NCBI GenBank assembly: GCA_002803225.1
Contig: NXFV01000755.1
Coordinates: 25,239 to 89,238, forward strand
Length of the DNA: 64,000 nt
Direction: 5' to 3'
Source of the DNA: Gamarada debralockiae
Lineage: Eukaryota > Ascomycota > Leotiomycetes > Helotiales > Hyphodiscaceae
Shown here one piece after another: positions 44,372-56,030 of the stretch. The translations under genes and the position numbers were made by a program. The notes beneath the pieces were generated by a model. That model was given only the letters and a program-made list of their open reading frames with translations. It had not been told where the DNA came from and searched no databases. The first letter of the stretch is position 1; every line of letters begins with the position of its first letter.

Positions 44372-45445
44372 CTCACCAAGCCGAATGGCTCAACTCCTCT
44401 GAGTGACTCTCCTCATCCTTTAGGACCGAGCCAAAAGCCCACTCGATCGCCTCTCCGACAGCAGGAAAAACCGTGATGTTCTGGCATTGTGCCCGCGACA
44501 TGGATTCCGCTTTCAACGAGAATGTTCTTCTAGCTGATTCCGCTTTGGCTGTGGAAGGCATTTTCACCCTGGATGTCTGAGGCTGGATTGTAGCCGATCA
44601 TGAAGACCGTATCCAGTCGTTCAGCCGAACGCAATTTTTCATTGATCTCGTGCAGGACCTTCTCGTCGTACTCATACGTTGCCTGAGTCGGCTTGCCGGT
44701 GGTACTTGTGGTGAGGATGCGAGCGAGCCTTCGACGGCTGCTTGGCAGGCATCTTGTGCGTGTTGGCGTTGCTGGATGAGGTGGCGCATGTGAGATCAGG
44801 GTTGCACAGTGAAGAGCTGGTGTCTCGTCTTGGCAGTAACCATTGTTTGGGAGGTTGGTGTTGCCGTTGAGCAGGGAGTGTATTCCGATGTGGCCCTTTG
44901 AGGAGAGCAGGAGGTCGACGATGAGTTGAGCATCAAGACTCCAGTCTCGCGGCGAACTCCATACCTAGATGGTGTGGATACGGAGAGGTTCGTCGGGAGA
45001 GTAGTTAGGCAGGGGCTTCGCGTGCTGTTTGTGCGACTCGTGGGTGTACTCGTGAAACGGACAGATGTCGGGATATGCAGCGACGAGATCAGCGCCTGTG
45101 ATGACGTGCTTGAATCCGTATGTATGTGCGACATCTCTGGTCCTGTTTTCGACTCCCCCGGGCACGAGAACGTTTTTGCTTGCGTAGGTTGGAACGAGGT
45201 CGAGCCATGGTGTGTGGCTTTGAACGAATTGGCGGCCTCCGAGTCGGAGCACGAGCTTTCGACCGATTTGGTCTGCATGTCTTGCTCTGTCTTTCCGCCT
45301 CCGTATGTCAGGAAGATGAACGGGATGGTTGCTCTTGCAGAAGACTGATAGTTTCTCGGGCGTGTGGGAGGATGGTCCCGGATCGGTGGATGACCCCGTC
45401 GATGTCGAAGCTAAATGCGATGTCGCGACGAACGGGAAGGGTGCT
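44372..45445 (-). pseudogene. HAD-superfamily phosphatase (CECR5/YKR070W-like), decayed
   Basis: The HAD motif I is clear at about 45412 (IAFSFDIDGVIHRSGT), followed by LPHARETIS. In a second frame come FIFLTYGGGKTEQDM (motif II region), in a third GGRQFVQSHTPWLDLVPTY, KNVLVPGG and YPDICPFHE. The C-terminal part has GKPTQATYEYDEKVLHEI and the motif IV equivalent MIGYNPASDIQGENAF, where the family has MVGDNPxxDI; the expected aspartate is a tyrosine. At least three frameshifts separate these parts and no introns can join them. The intact family is a mitochondrial or cytosolic class IIA HAD protein of unclear substrate. Confidence 0.75.
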
Positions 45446-45784
45446 CTAGTTTGTGCTGGTGGTCATGGATAAGGATGTCTGTGATCCCATTGCCCCGTTC
45501 CAGTCAACCTCAGACCCAAGGAAGGCTGTCCGAATTTTGGCTGCAGACCCGGACTCGTTCGACGACTCTGAATCTGAGGATCCCTTCTCGGCTCTGCCTG
45601 ACTCTTGGTCGGTGGGAGTTTCGAAGAATGCGTTGAGGATTGCATTCATCTTCGTTGAGTCCTTCTGAGCGATTGCTTTCTTCACCTCCTGGTTCAGTCG
45701 TCTTTCTGTGACACCGTTCCGACGGAGAAAGTGAGACCAGCTCACTCCACTGTCGGCGAAGAATTTCTTCTGAAGTTGAGACAT
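45446..45784 (-). CDS. Small acidic hypothetical protein
   Basis: An open frame of 112 residues that I do not recognise. The first half is predicted helical and basic (KKFFADSGVSWSHFLRRNGV, RRLNQEVKKAIAQKD), the second half is acidic and Ser-rich. It lies next to a decayed gene, and it may be part of a longer spliced gene or noncoding. Confidence 0.25.
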   Translation of the reverse strand: MSQLQKKFFADSGVSWSHFLRRNGVTERRLNQEVKKAIAQKDSTKMNAILNAFFETPTDQESGRAEKGSSDSESSNESGSAAKIRTAFLGSEVDWNGAMGSQTSLSMTTSTN

Positions 45785-45803
45785 CTCCGTATTCTTCTGT
45801 CAA

Positions 45804-46879
45804 ATCTCGGTTCCGTTCTGTGTGGTTGCGTGCAAAGAATGTGAATATGAAGGAAGAACTGCGAAGAGCAGTCTATGAGGATGGTGAGAATGGTGAGGTT
45901 GGCCAAAGAAAGCAGGCTTCGTCGACTAAATCGAGTCCTATATACAGGAGTAGGAGACATTGTTCAGAGGGGGTTCTGTCTGGGAACAGAGTGAATGGCC
46001 TTTCCCAAATTCAAATCTTATACTTCAGTCCCCTTCAAATTCACCAACGAGCAGATTGATCTTGACTATGTATATCACTGTTCAACAGCATCATTGTTGA
46101 GAACTAAGTTGCTGCGAAAAGTCATCCATGTCGCAACGTGGGAGAATAATGCAAGTGAAAGCTTAAATAGCCCTTTGATTGATTTGGGGCCGACGAGAGG
46201 AGGCTGACAAAGAGTATGGGAAAAGCTAAGAAGTCAAATTAAGTAACATAGAACCCCGCTTCATTTGTGTTTCCAAGAAAGAGCCTCAATCTCCACGTCT
46301 CTCTAAATTGAACAAAGCTTTGCCTTTCGCATTACCCTGCAAATCGGCGTAGTCGCACGGGAGAGCAGAAGCCCAGAGAGATGAAATCAAAATCGAGAAT
46401 TCCATCAGAGGTCCTTCTAATTTTACAAACAGCCCATCCACTGGAATTAGAGGCATAAGTCATACTCCTGCACTCGTATTTGAATATCGATTCAAGAAAT
46501 TCAGATGTGCCTTTCGGTTTGCAGGTAGCGAGAATAAACGAAAGAAGCCAGCCTCTTTTTTGACCATGTAGCGAGAATAAGAGCGAGCAGACTTCACTTC
46601 TGTTGCAAATCGCACCATAAGCGAGTCGCTTCACTAGAAGCTAAGGGAAACGCCCACAAAGCATCGATGTGTGGAAAGAGAATTGGCACCCGCGCACGTG
46701 ATCGTCGTAACTTCCCAGAGAGGGGACGCTTTGAAAGTCATGCATTCAGGGATCGCTATCTTTATAGAATTACCTCAACATAACACTGCGACACCAGCAT
46801 GACCTCCGCTCAAAAATCATGCCCTATGATGTCCTTATTATCGTGTGACCCGGTTGCTCAACTCAATATTTGCTCCTTA
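45804..46879. other. Intergenic region, no gene seen
   Basis: Open frames here are short, lack domains and overlap on both strands. Nothing is supported. Confidence 0.45.
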
Positions 46880-48751
46880 TCACCGTAAACTAACAGCAGG
46901 AAAGAATCTCGGCCCCGCAAAGCCCTTGGCAACCACACTCTGAATATCAATATTGCTCGTTGCACTATGATGCGGACTCCACATCTTGAGCAGAATAAAC
47001 CTCCCTGAAACAGGCGGATCAAATCGCACCGTACATTTGCTCTTATCCCTCTCAATAAAGAACCTCGCGTGCGGAACCATAAGCTCGCCTCCGACTGCAC
47101 GAACAGCTTCTTGCGTCGCGACTTGGCTCGCTTCAGCGGCTTCCGCCAGCGTAATGTTAGATGCTGTTTCCCGGCGGCGTAATCGTTGTCGAGGCGAGTG
47201 GCCCATCCCGAATAGATAGTCTTCGTGCCACGGACTACCCGAGTGTTCGGGGTTGGCGTTGCGCTCAGAGTCGCTGCTATCGGAGTCGTCGAAGCGGGCG
47301 CCTATGTTGCGGTGGAATGCACGGCGACTAATACGTCGGGTTGCTTCGTCGCCTTCGTCGTCGCTGCATTCAGTCGTTACTTGGAAGGGAGGGGCATCGG
47401 CAGTGAAGTCCGATGGGATTTGCGCTGTGCGGTAGTCACAGTCTTCGTCTTGGAGGCCGATGTCGTAGAGACGACGGGCGTTGACTTGTGCTGTTGTCAT
47501 GGAGCCGTCGCCGTTATGTCGTATAGACATTATTGGGGGTAAGTCATTCGAGTGTGCTGATCCGGAACGACGGTTCTTAGGTGGGGAGTATTGGATTTGG
47601 TATTGGGCTGTTCGGGCCAGCAGGTCATCGGAGGTCATGGATATAAACACCATTCCTTCTTGGACACTGGGATTTGTTAATGTTGTTTGGTGAATGAAGG
47701 TGGGGGACTTACGGAGCGGTATAGCCCGAGTGCGGCGCCTTGATAATCAACTCCTTGAGACTGAAGACCGTCGCACCCTGATGTCGAAGAACAAGATTGC
47801 ATCGATTGCTCTTCGTGCAATATACCGTTCCATCATTCCTCAATACGTTCTCGGCCGCATAATTTCCAGGTGGATGTTCATCATACATGCCCCCATCACA
47901 GGAGACGATTTCCATCTTAAGTTTCCCTGGCTCAACTTGGCCATACCTCCCATACTTAAAGCCCCTAAATTCCGAGTCCGTCTTGTCCGTATCCAACTTC
48001 CGCCGTTTCGCCCGACGATTATGCTCAGCCTCGCCCGAATATTCCTGAGCTTCAAGAGTGGGCGACGACATGCTGGGAATGGGATCATCCAAAAGAGATC
48101 TCAGACTAGAAACAGTACTCTCCAGCTGTCTCGTCCCATTATGCATGATGTCCGACAATCTTCTTGTGCCTTCCTCAATTGATCTTGCACCATCCTCCAG
48201 AGTATGAAATGTTCTTGCGCCTTCACCCAGCATCGCTTGATGAGTGGCTAAATATCGATCACTTGGCGTAATCCGCGGTCGTCCACGACGAGCACTCATT
48301 CCTGCTATTCTCGCAGCTGCCCTATCGCGGGAATTATTTGCTTCGCGGGGTTCGGAAGCGGGAGGGTTTGGAGGCGGCAATACGAATAAAGGCGAGGTCT
48401 CCAGCGATTCCCTTTGTAGTCTCCGTCTTCTCTCCGGATCAGGCTCTGAAGACATGGTCTGTAGATTGGCGGCTGCTGTAGCCTCTCTGTTCTCTGCTAC
48501 TCTCGTTCGATCGCGGTGGAATCTTTCGATTGCTCTGTACAATTCTCCCGAGGGACTAATATCCGCATCGGACGCTTGGCTGTTGTCGAGGATCTCTCGT
48601 ACGCGGTCTGCGGTCTCGTGGAGGGAATCTGAGGCCGGTGGATTATCGAAATTACCGGACTGTATTCTCGCAAATCAGTGATGTTCTTTGCTATCGTCTG
48701 CTGGATGGTGAGAATGGCCTGGCTCACCATTAGAGGGAAACGCCTCGGCAT
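46880..48751 (-). CDS. Conserved ascomycete hypothetical protein with C-terminal beta-rich domain
   Basis: Main exons 48659-47713 and 47666-46880 join in frame through a 46-nt intron. The first half is charged and helical with a basic nuclear-type segment (RRAKRRKLDTDK), then comes a conserved domain split by the intron: NVLRNDGTVYCTKSNRCNLV, HQGATVFSLKELIIKAPHSG, and after an acidic Ser/Asp-rich insertion the end CTVRFDPPVSGRFILLKMWS, IDIQSVVAKGFAGPRFFP. This pattern resembles a discoidin-like beta-sandwich split by a disordered loop; that is inference. The 5' end is uncertain: a short exon 48751-48728 (MPRRFPLM) splices cleanly, but another frame upstream (about 48850-48680, TFAIDKWVPTLLTPFATAF) also looks coding and ends at TGA. 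Confidence 0.65.
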
Positions 48752-49285
48752 GAGGCTTACGTTCAAGGGGAGGTTCGTGCTCGACGAAGGCAGTGGCGAA
48801 CGGAGTCAACAGCGTCGGGACCCACTTATCAATCGCGAATGTGTTCTGTGGAGTCTCCTGTGCTCTTGTTGTGTTGTGTGCATGAAGATTTCACTGGTCT
48901 TGATCTTGGTGGTCGTTCGGATGTCTGACTTGTTCTCGCGTAAAGGTGATGGCAAACTTTGTGGGGATGGATAGCTGTCATTGGACAAAGAGGGGTTGCT
49001 TTTAGATCCCGGCTCAATTTCCCAGGAACCAACGAGCCCGAAGAAAAGGTTGCGTGCGATTCACTACACTTCACTTCTCTTTTTCCACGACGAACAACTC
49101 CTAGTGAACTCTGCACAACTATCCACGTGCAAGATCTGTGTGTGGGCTCGGGGCATGATTTCACTTTTGTGCTGGCAGGCGGGGTAGAGATTTGCAAATA
49201 CTCTATTCAGAAGCTCTCGTTCTCGACCTCTTCCTCTTCCAACACAAACAACCAACAACCCAATTCAAACACAAACTTCCCAATC
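48752..49285. other. Promoter region of Aos1-like gene and possible 5' exon of the neighbour
   Basis: The left part (to about 48990) may hold 5' coding sequence of the minus-strand hypothetical gene: SYPSPQSLPSPLREN and TFAIDKWVPTLLTPFATAF look like protein but lie in different frames. The right part is the promoter and 5' leader of the SUMO-activating enzyme gene, ending in a CAAACACAAAC-rich leader. Confidence 0.45.
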
Positions 49286-50574
49286 ATGGCGTCATCACTA
49301 GACCAATCAGTTCAAGCGCCAGTTACAGACGCAAAGGACACCACAATCTCAGCTTCAGAAGGCATCAGCGCCGGTACGACCCCCTACCCTCATTCCCTCA
49401 TCTTCAACTAACCTTCTCAGATGAAATCGCCCTCTACGACCGCCAGATCCGCCTCTGGGGCGTGCAAGCCCAAGAAAAAATCCGCAACGCCAACATCCTC
49501 CTCATAACCATGAAAGCGCTCTCTAACGAAATCGCCAAGAACCTCGTCCTAGCCGGCATCCATTCTCTTACCATCGTCGACCACGCCCTTGTCACCGAAG
49601 CCGATCTAGGTGCTCAATTCTTCATTTCCGAGTCTGACATTGGCTCTAATCGCGCCCAGGCCGCTGCTCCCCAGATCCGAAAACTGAATCCGAGAGTGGA
49701 GGTTGTCGTGGATACAGATGATATCATGAGTAAGGGCGCGGCGTTTTATGGAGGGTTCGATATAGTGATTGCGACGGATTTGCAGCCCGATACGCTGAAT
49801 ATCATTAATACAGCTACGAGGATCAATCATAAGCCTTTCTACGCAGCGGGCGTGCATGGTTTCTATGGATTCATTTTCTCAGATCTGATTCAGCACGAGT
49901 ATGTGGTGGAACGGGAGAAGAGTAATAGGCCGACATTGCTGCAAGCGGAGACGCAGACACGGAGTGTGGTGGACGTTAAGACGAAGAAGGAGAATGGGAA
50001 GGTCATTGAGTTGGTTAGGAAGAGGGAGCTTTATTCTACGTGGTATTTGGCTAGCGATGCTGCTAGTCTGCCTGCAGAGTATCTGAAGAGCAGACGGAGG
50101 TTGAAGGCTGTTACACCTATTCTCTCGTGCTTGCGTGCGTTGTGGGAGTTTATAGGTTTGCAGGATGGACGATTGCCTAGTACGACTCAGGATCTGAAGA
50201 TGTTCACTGTCCTCGCCACACAGAAGCACAAAGCTCTCGGCCTCCCTGACGAAACACTCCGATCTGAAATCTTGCGCAAATTCCTTCAAAATCTCGGCAG
50301 CGAGATCGCGCCCGTGACTGCAGTGCTCGGTGGTCAGCTCGCACAAGATGTCATCAATGTCCTGGGATCTCGCCAACAGCCGATACAGAACATGGTTTTA
50401 TTCGACGGAGACACGATGGAGGCACCGATGTACCCTTTGCATCCAGATGGTGCGTTGGGCGAGGGATTACTGCCGCTTTCGGTTGGCGCAGAGAATGGCG
50501 GGATCATGAATAGAGGTGATATGGCCATGAATGGCGTTGTGCCTATTTTCCAACCTGATATCGTTCAGGTTTAG
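49286..50574 (+). CDS. aos1: SUMO-activating enzyme subunit 1 (Aos1/SAE1)
   Basis: Two exons, 49286-49373 and 49421-50574, give 413 residues. The ThiF/E1 fold begins with the strongly diagnostic DEIALYDRQIRLWGVQAQEK, then EIAKNLVLAGIHSLTIVDH, VTEADLGAQFF and AAPQIRKLNPRV. The region FYAAGVHGFYGFIFSDLIQH and the C-terminal PVTAVLGGQLAQDVINVL complete the family. As in other Aos1 subunits there is no catalytic-cysteine domain; Uba2 would provide it, and together they adenylate and activate SUMO. The adenylation loop reads LLITMKALSNEIAKN, where most members have a glycine-rich VxGxxGLG, a deviation worth noting. It is convergent with the BMT5-like gene, 104 bases away. Confidence 0.92.
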
Positions 50575-50678
50575 ATGTAACAAAACGGATGGATAAAAGC
50601 CGAATGATACGGCCCGGCGTTTGAGTGAGGGGAGTTGGCAGTCGCCGTGACTTTAGATCATAGCTTCGAACGTACCTT

Positions 50679-51703
50679 TCAATCTTCATCGTCGTCTTCC
50701 TGCTCCTCGTTTTCCGCGTTCTCGTCGAAACCTTGAAACTCAACCTCGTCCTCGTCCATCTCTACCTCATCCTCCTCATCACTCCCACTACTCTGTCCCT
50801 TTCCAGCCCCATAAACACCAGGCGCCATCCCTTCCCCCTTCCGCACAAAAACAAAACTCCTTGCAGCCCTCTCTTCTCCCCTCCACCCACCGCCAACCTC
50901 TCCACTCTTTCCCTTCACAACCCCCAACGTCCGCGCATGCTTATACCCTGGATACGCTTTCGCCTGGAACTTAAAGCTCTTCTCGACTTGTAATCCTGAA
51001 TGCCTTGCCAAATCCCTAATATTCCACAGCGTGTAAGGTTCACCCTCAAACAATGTCACAATAATCGAGCTCGGAGATCCTGAGGTGGAGGGGGAGAGGG
51101 AGGGGAGGGCGTTCTTGAAGAACGATACTAGGAGTTCTGTATGCCCGGCACGTTAGCCAATTCAAAAGCATACACGTGAATGAAGACGAGAATACCTTGG
51201 TTATACCGCACCTGTCGATTAACATCCGTACTCTTCCCACCCACATGCGGAAAATTAAAGACCACCCTATCCATGGTCCCCATCCCCACTCCTCCTAGCC
51301 CAGCCTTCCCCTTGACCTTCGTAGCATCGACTCCATACACCACCCTCGCGCCCCTTTCCTCCAACACCTTAACATTCTCCCCCACATGCGGATATTTCCC
51401 CGCCAGTTCCTCTTTACTCTCATACACTGTAGCCGTCACATTAACGCACTTGTGATGGTCGACTAGGGAGCGCGCGAAGGAGAGGTCGCCTTCGCCGATT
51501 AGGAGAATTCGATCGATGGGCGTGAAGGGGATCGTAGGGAGGAGGTGTTGGGCCTGAATGTGCGGTTTGGTTTTGGCTGAGGAGTTGGATTTGGTGGAGG
51601 TGTGGGATTTCGAGATTCCAGATGGTCGAGAGAGTTTGCTGCCATTGTGTTTAGGTTTCTTTGATCCGAAGGATTGGGTTTTTTGACGTTTGTTCTTCCC
51701 CAT
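50679..51703 (-). CDS. 25S rRNA uridine-N3 methyltransferase, BMT5-like (DUF2431)
   Basis: Two exons, 51703-51196 and 51136-50679, give 321 residues. After a basic, Lys/Ser-rich N-terminus (MGKNKRQKTQSFGSKKPKH), typical of nucleolar proteins, comes the SAM-binding strand DRILLIGEGDLSFARSLVDH, then VTATVYESKEELAGKYPHV and the motif FNFPHVGGKSTDVNRQVRYN characteristic of DUF2431. The C-terminal part has VTLFEGEPYTLWNIRDLARH and FKFQAKAYPGYKHARTLG and ends in an acidic tail. In yeast Bmt5 makes m3U in 25S rRNA; the same role is inferred here. Without splicing the first exon runs into a stop within the intron. Confidence 0.9.
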
Positions 51704-52400
51704 TGTCCCTCTCTTTCTTCTCTACCCCTAGACTTGTCTGCAGTCTACTCCCCAATCCCTCACGCGGTTGGGCGTATTATACTCCTCCAAAGGACACCAC
51801 GGACTCGAGATTCGGTAGCTCTTTTTTCCCTCGGCGACGAGCCGCAGGTGACAGGGGTCAAGGATGGTGCTGCATATTTGCAACTTTTGTTGCACGTCTG
51901 AAGATTATCTGCATGGCCGCTTGAAAAGAAACTTTTGTCTCGCATGGCGGTTGTCTCGGAGGCAGGCTAAATGAGGTAAAGCTTACCGGGCTCCCTTCTT
52001 TCTCGCTTCGACATTATTACTTGTGGGCTGCAAGCGCACTTAAATACAAACTCCTCTTGTTATTCCCCCCATACTGTACTGGAGGTCTCGTTGCAAACGG
52101 CTCTGTAGGCAGTAGCACCTCGACATTCCACCTGCGCGGGTGAAATCAAACTTGAAAGGTTTTGGTTGACGTCTAAAATTGGTTCGTCTTTACGATATTG
52201 TAGCCAGTCGGAGTGACACTACCAGTTATCGGTGCAAGTATTTGAAGCTGTTACTTAAGTAAAGGAAGAGTAAGTTTTCAAGAAATGGCAAGCTTAGAGC
52301 CTACTTCCTGACCTCTATTCCATCTTCTCAAAAGATACATTTTCTGTCGCAAATATCCACTCTCCCTGGCCCACAGACTCCAAAAACAAATCTCAAAGAC
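51704..52400. other. Intergenic region, no gene seen
   Basis: This contains the promoter of the BMT5-like gene on its left side. No other coding feature is supported. Confidence 0.5.
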
Positions 52401-52900
52401 CATGGACACAGCAAAAGATTCCCGAGTCTTCAGAACACTAGTTCTCAGCCCCAAACCTGGTAAAGAGGACGAAGTCTGTTTAACGGAAACCTACCGCCCC
52501 TCCAATACAGCGTTTATATTCCAACAGACCTGACAGGTTCAAAAGCTCTTTGCCGCACTTGTCGACCAGGCGCAAAAAGAGGCCCCTGGACTTCTGCAAC
52601 TCCACCTCCATGCAGTCATCCCAGACTCGACATCGACAGACACACGCCAGGTCACTGGACTGGTATTTTGTATTTCCCCTCTTTCATTCAATTTTATCGT
52701 ACTATAATTTTTAGGGTCAGCATTAATCAAGACTAATGACGGACGAGAACGAGGCGGTGAACGCCTTCCACTTCGCTCCATCCTTTGCGGAATTCAGGAG
52801 CGTACTTCAACTGCATGCTCTCCTGACCAAGTCACCGGAGATCCTGAATTGTATGCTCTTTGCGGGGTTTCAGCGGGGAATCATTGAGACCACAAAATGA
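52401..52900 (+). pseudogene. ABM-domain (antibiotic biosynthesis monooxygenase-like) gene or remnant
   Basis: The start MDTAKDSRVFRTLVLSPKPG at 52401 plus, after a 66-nt intron (52470-52535), VQKLFAALVDQAQKEAPGLL, matches the beginning of an ABM ferredoxin-like domain. In a further frame, from 52737, come TDENEAVNAFHF, FAEFRSVLQLHALLTKSPEI and the end. I could not find splice sites that join the last part without a stop, so the gene is either broken or spliced in a way that I do not see. The intact domain is found in small cofactor-free monooxygenases. Confidence 0.45.
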
Positions 52901-53032
52901 GATGTTATCAGAGAGCTCTGGGTATGGAACTGGAAGATGGCGAGCTCTTGTATGCGTTTTACGCTATTTCATTCTGTGAGTTGCAGTATGTCACACTCAG
53001 TATCCCATCAATGCCTTAACTGCGAATCCAAT

Positions 53033-54809
53033 TCATCGCAATTTACATATTCTTGCAAGGAGAGACCGTCGCTTCTGTTTTCCTAGCCCAGGCTTAGACA
53101 ACTTGCCATTTGACCCCGCTGGGCTCACGCTTTGTGGATTATGAAAGACATCACCGGGGTCGACAACGGCCTTAATCTGCTCCAATCGAGGAAGATTCGA
53201 ACGCCAATACTCCTGCGGCCCGTTCACGAGTTCGGGATCTACGTATCCTGCATACGCTCCAAAGTCTTCGCTCCCTGGCATTCCGTCTTTGATTATTGTA
53301 TTAATGCCCGCAAGGAAATCCTTAGTCGTTTTGGAAACGTTACCCAAGCCAATCGCATATGACTGCAAGTAAAACAGTGCATCACGGTGGGCGTATGAAG
53401 TGGCGTCTTGAGCTACGTCGTTCACAGCCCCGCCAGCGAGATCAAAGATGACAAACCATACCAGCGTCCCCTTCTCAACTTTATCCAGATAAGCAAAGAC
53501 TTTGTCAATGACCTCGTCCGGAATCAAATCAGCGCCATTGAAAGTCAGAGTCTTGGCATAGAGAGGAGCCGGCAGTCCACCTACAAGACGCAACCCGATA
53601 TCTTCAGCCCAATGGCCCAGGAGTCCCACTACATAACAGGGGAGTCAGTAATTGCTTCATTCGGAATTTTCTAAAGCACTTGCTCCCGAAACATGTTTCA
53701 AGAGCCACTACGCCCGAACAGCCTCGAATAGGGAATATTTTGCTCTTCAATCGACTTACACCAGTCTTTGAAAACGATAATTTTGGCGACTGAGTTTCCT
53801 CCGAATTTACTCTTCATATCGAAAGCGTCATATTCAGCTTGAGAGCCAAAATACGTCCCAGAAATAATCATTCCAGCCTGCGTAATGATAACCTCGCTGG
53901 CGAACTTGCGAGTAAGTCCAGGGTCCGCAACAAAACTCTGCCATGACTTAAACACTGCCGCCAAAGAAGCATAGGGGCCCATGGTGAACGAATACGAGAA
54001 ATGCACCGCTTCGCCGGGCTCCGGCTCTGTGCGAAGCTTGAACTCAGTTACGACACCAAAACTCGCACCCGCTCCTTTGACTGCCCAGAAAACGTCTGGA
54101 TTCTGCGTAGCTGAGCAACGCTTGATTGTTGAATCCGCAAGTACGACCTCGACTTCCTCAATATGATCAAGGGCTGCTCCCCAAAGACGAGAACTTGGTC
54201 CTAAACCCCCAACTGCGAAGAAATGGGAGTCAGCAGTTGAATGATTGAAGGAACAAGGCGTTAAGCTCCTAGAAATGGAACGGAATGGCTTGAGAGTTAC
54301 ATACTCGTGGCATGTCCACCGATGCCGACCTGCGGACAGGTGCCGTGGGCCATAGCACGGTTTCCGGCTTTGTGCATGCGTTTCGTGAGGTCGCCGAGGA
54401 GAGTGCCTGCTCCCACTGTCGCACGCCAAGTTGTACGATCCATGGAGAACTGCTGGAAATGCTTCAAGTCGATAACAACTGCATCATTAACTCCACCGAG
54501 GCCTGCTTGCTTTAGCGATTTAATGTATTTCTTGGGACAAGAGATATATATACAATAATTGGCGTACGAATGCCCACCGCTTCGAGCCTGGACTTTGAGA
54601 TTCGCTTCCACAGCGCATTTAATGATTGCCGCAACTTGAGCAGTGGTTTTCGGGTATGTTACGGCGGCCGGCTTGACTGGAATTGAGAGATTATAGGGCT
54701 TGACATATTTTTTTTGATAGAAAGGCTTCCCAGGAAACGCGTAAAGGTCATCGTCACCGCCAAGGGCCGTTTTGATTGATTTGGCTAGGGCGCTCTGTGA
54801 TGCTCCCAT
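53033..54809 (-). CDS. FAD-linked oxidase, berberine-bridge-enzyme-like
   Basis: Four exons: 54809-54554, 54502-54305, 54212-53760 and 53628-53033, total 500 residues. The FAD_binding_4 domain has the histidyl-FAD site in VQARSGGHSYANYC and the second, cysteinyl-FAD site in AHGTCPQVGIGGHATIGGLG (completed across the second intron), so bicovalent flavin is likely. The substrate domain follows (DVFWAVKGAGASFGVVTEFK), and the C-terminal BBE segment ends with YWRSNLPRLEQIKAVVDPGD and FHNPQSV. Such enzymes oxidise oligosaccharides or secondary metabolites. No N-terminal signal peptide is visible (MGASQSALAKSIKTALGG), unusual for secreted sugar oxidases, so an intracellular biosynthetic role is as likely. 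One intron (54503-54553) is 51 nt and stop-free. Confidence 0.9.
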
Positions 54810-55359
54810 CTTACCCAGTATACACCCAGCGTGTCTGGGAGGGCGCGCAACGAGTGAAGATTGTGGAATAAATATTGACCTAAAGTCAGTTAAATGTTAT
54901 ATTTGCGCGAACCTAATTGCGTTGAAGTAGCATTTATATTATCCTTGTCACATTCCCGCTTGCCACGTAGCAATGTTGCATTTTGAAACCGTTCCAACCA
55001 TTAAATTTAGTTTTGATCATGAGTCCCGGCAATGGATAAATCCAATGGACGCGGTCGGCTGACTCAGCTACGCTACAGTACTGTTGGAGTGAGTAATCAG
55101 TGACTCTGTGTTGCCTGCTGAGTCACATGGCATCACATGACTCTCGGTGCACTTGATCAGTGTGATGTGTTCTATAAGTCATAGAGGGATTTCTGTCCAT
55201 AAGTACAGACTGCTGTACTTGGTTTGTTCATTAATATCTCCAGTATCTTTACAGCCTTAATAATCCAACCACATCCTCCTTGCTTCTCGTCAATCACGTG
55301 ACCATATTTCAAGAAGTACCACCCCTGGTGCACATCAATCATCTGTCGCGGGCACGCAC
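54810..55359. other. Intergenic region, no gene seen
   Basis: This is the promoter of the FAD oxidase. A cluster of TGACTC/GAGTCA motifs lies at 55059-55145 (GGCTGACTCAGC, GTGACTC, GCTGAGTCACATGG, ATGACTC), the core recognised by AP-1/Gcn4-type bZIP factors, though about 250 bases from the oxidase start. Confidence 0.5.
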
Positions 55360-56030
55360 ATGTTGTTTAGACGACAATTAGACAACTTCATCCCTCAACT
55401 GGTCTCTCTTCCACCAATCATGCGACCAGAGGTCTCTCCAAACCCTCTCTGCAATGCCTGTTCAAAAGTAGACTTCAACGTCTTGAGAACGCCTTCGGTC
55501 TCTGATACTGCAGCTCTTCGCACAGGGTACTTTGATCAAGAAAAGTATCTTTTTAGAGCAGATGATGATGTACCAAACCGCCGCTACATGCTTGGAAACT
55601 AAGCGATGTCATTAAAAAATATCAGACCTGTCATGTGTGTTCCCTCGTTTGGAGTAGAATAAGCGCTAGTGGCAGTTACACGTGCGAGGAACGTCTACGA
55701 CAGGAGAAGAAACCTCTGTGTGTCCTGAAAGCAAGTTTTTGGGGTTATGTTTGGCATTCTGTGCAGGAGACATCCACTCATGGCAATGCCACGTGGTTCT
55801 ACCGCTTCACCTTCTGACCTTGCACAATTCGACCGAACTTGGCAACTACGGCGATACTTGGGATCTCTTCAACTATGTTCCAAGTCTGGAATATTGTTGC
55901 AAGTCCCAAACATATTTCACATGAGTCCGAAGAATCCGATGGGCTTGATACACGATTGCTATTCACCGGACGTATCTGACTATTGTTCATCGACATTAAG
56001 TGGTTGCGAAGGTAGTTAAACATCCGTGCC
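55360..56030 (+). pseudogene. N-terminal remnant of a HET-type gene
   Basis: The segment LCNACSKVDFNVLR and, after frame changes, DVIKKYQTCHVCSLVW resemble the cysteine-containing N-terminus found in front of many fungal HET domains (LCxxCxxIDF, then CxxCxLV). The HET core itself (SYxWG, WIDxxCIxQ) is not found downstream. Stops and frameshifts are frequent. It is a decayed fragment. Confidence 0.45.

Noticed and set aside
47225..48182. Plus-strand open frames with hydrophobic runs
   Set aside because: They are antisense to the conserved hypothetical gene at 46880-48751.
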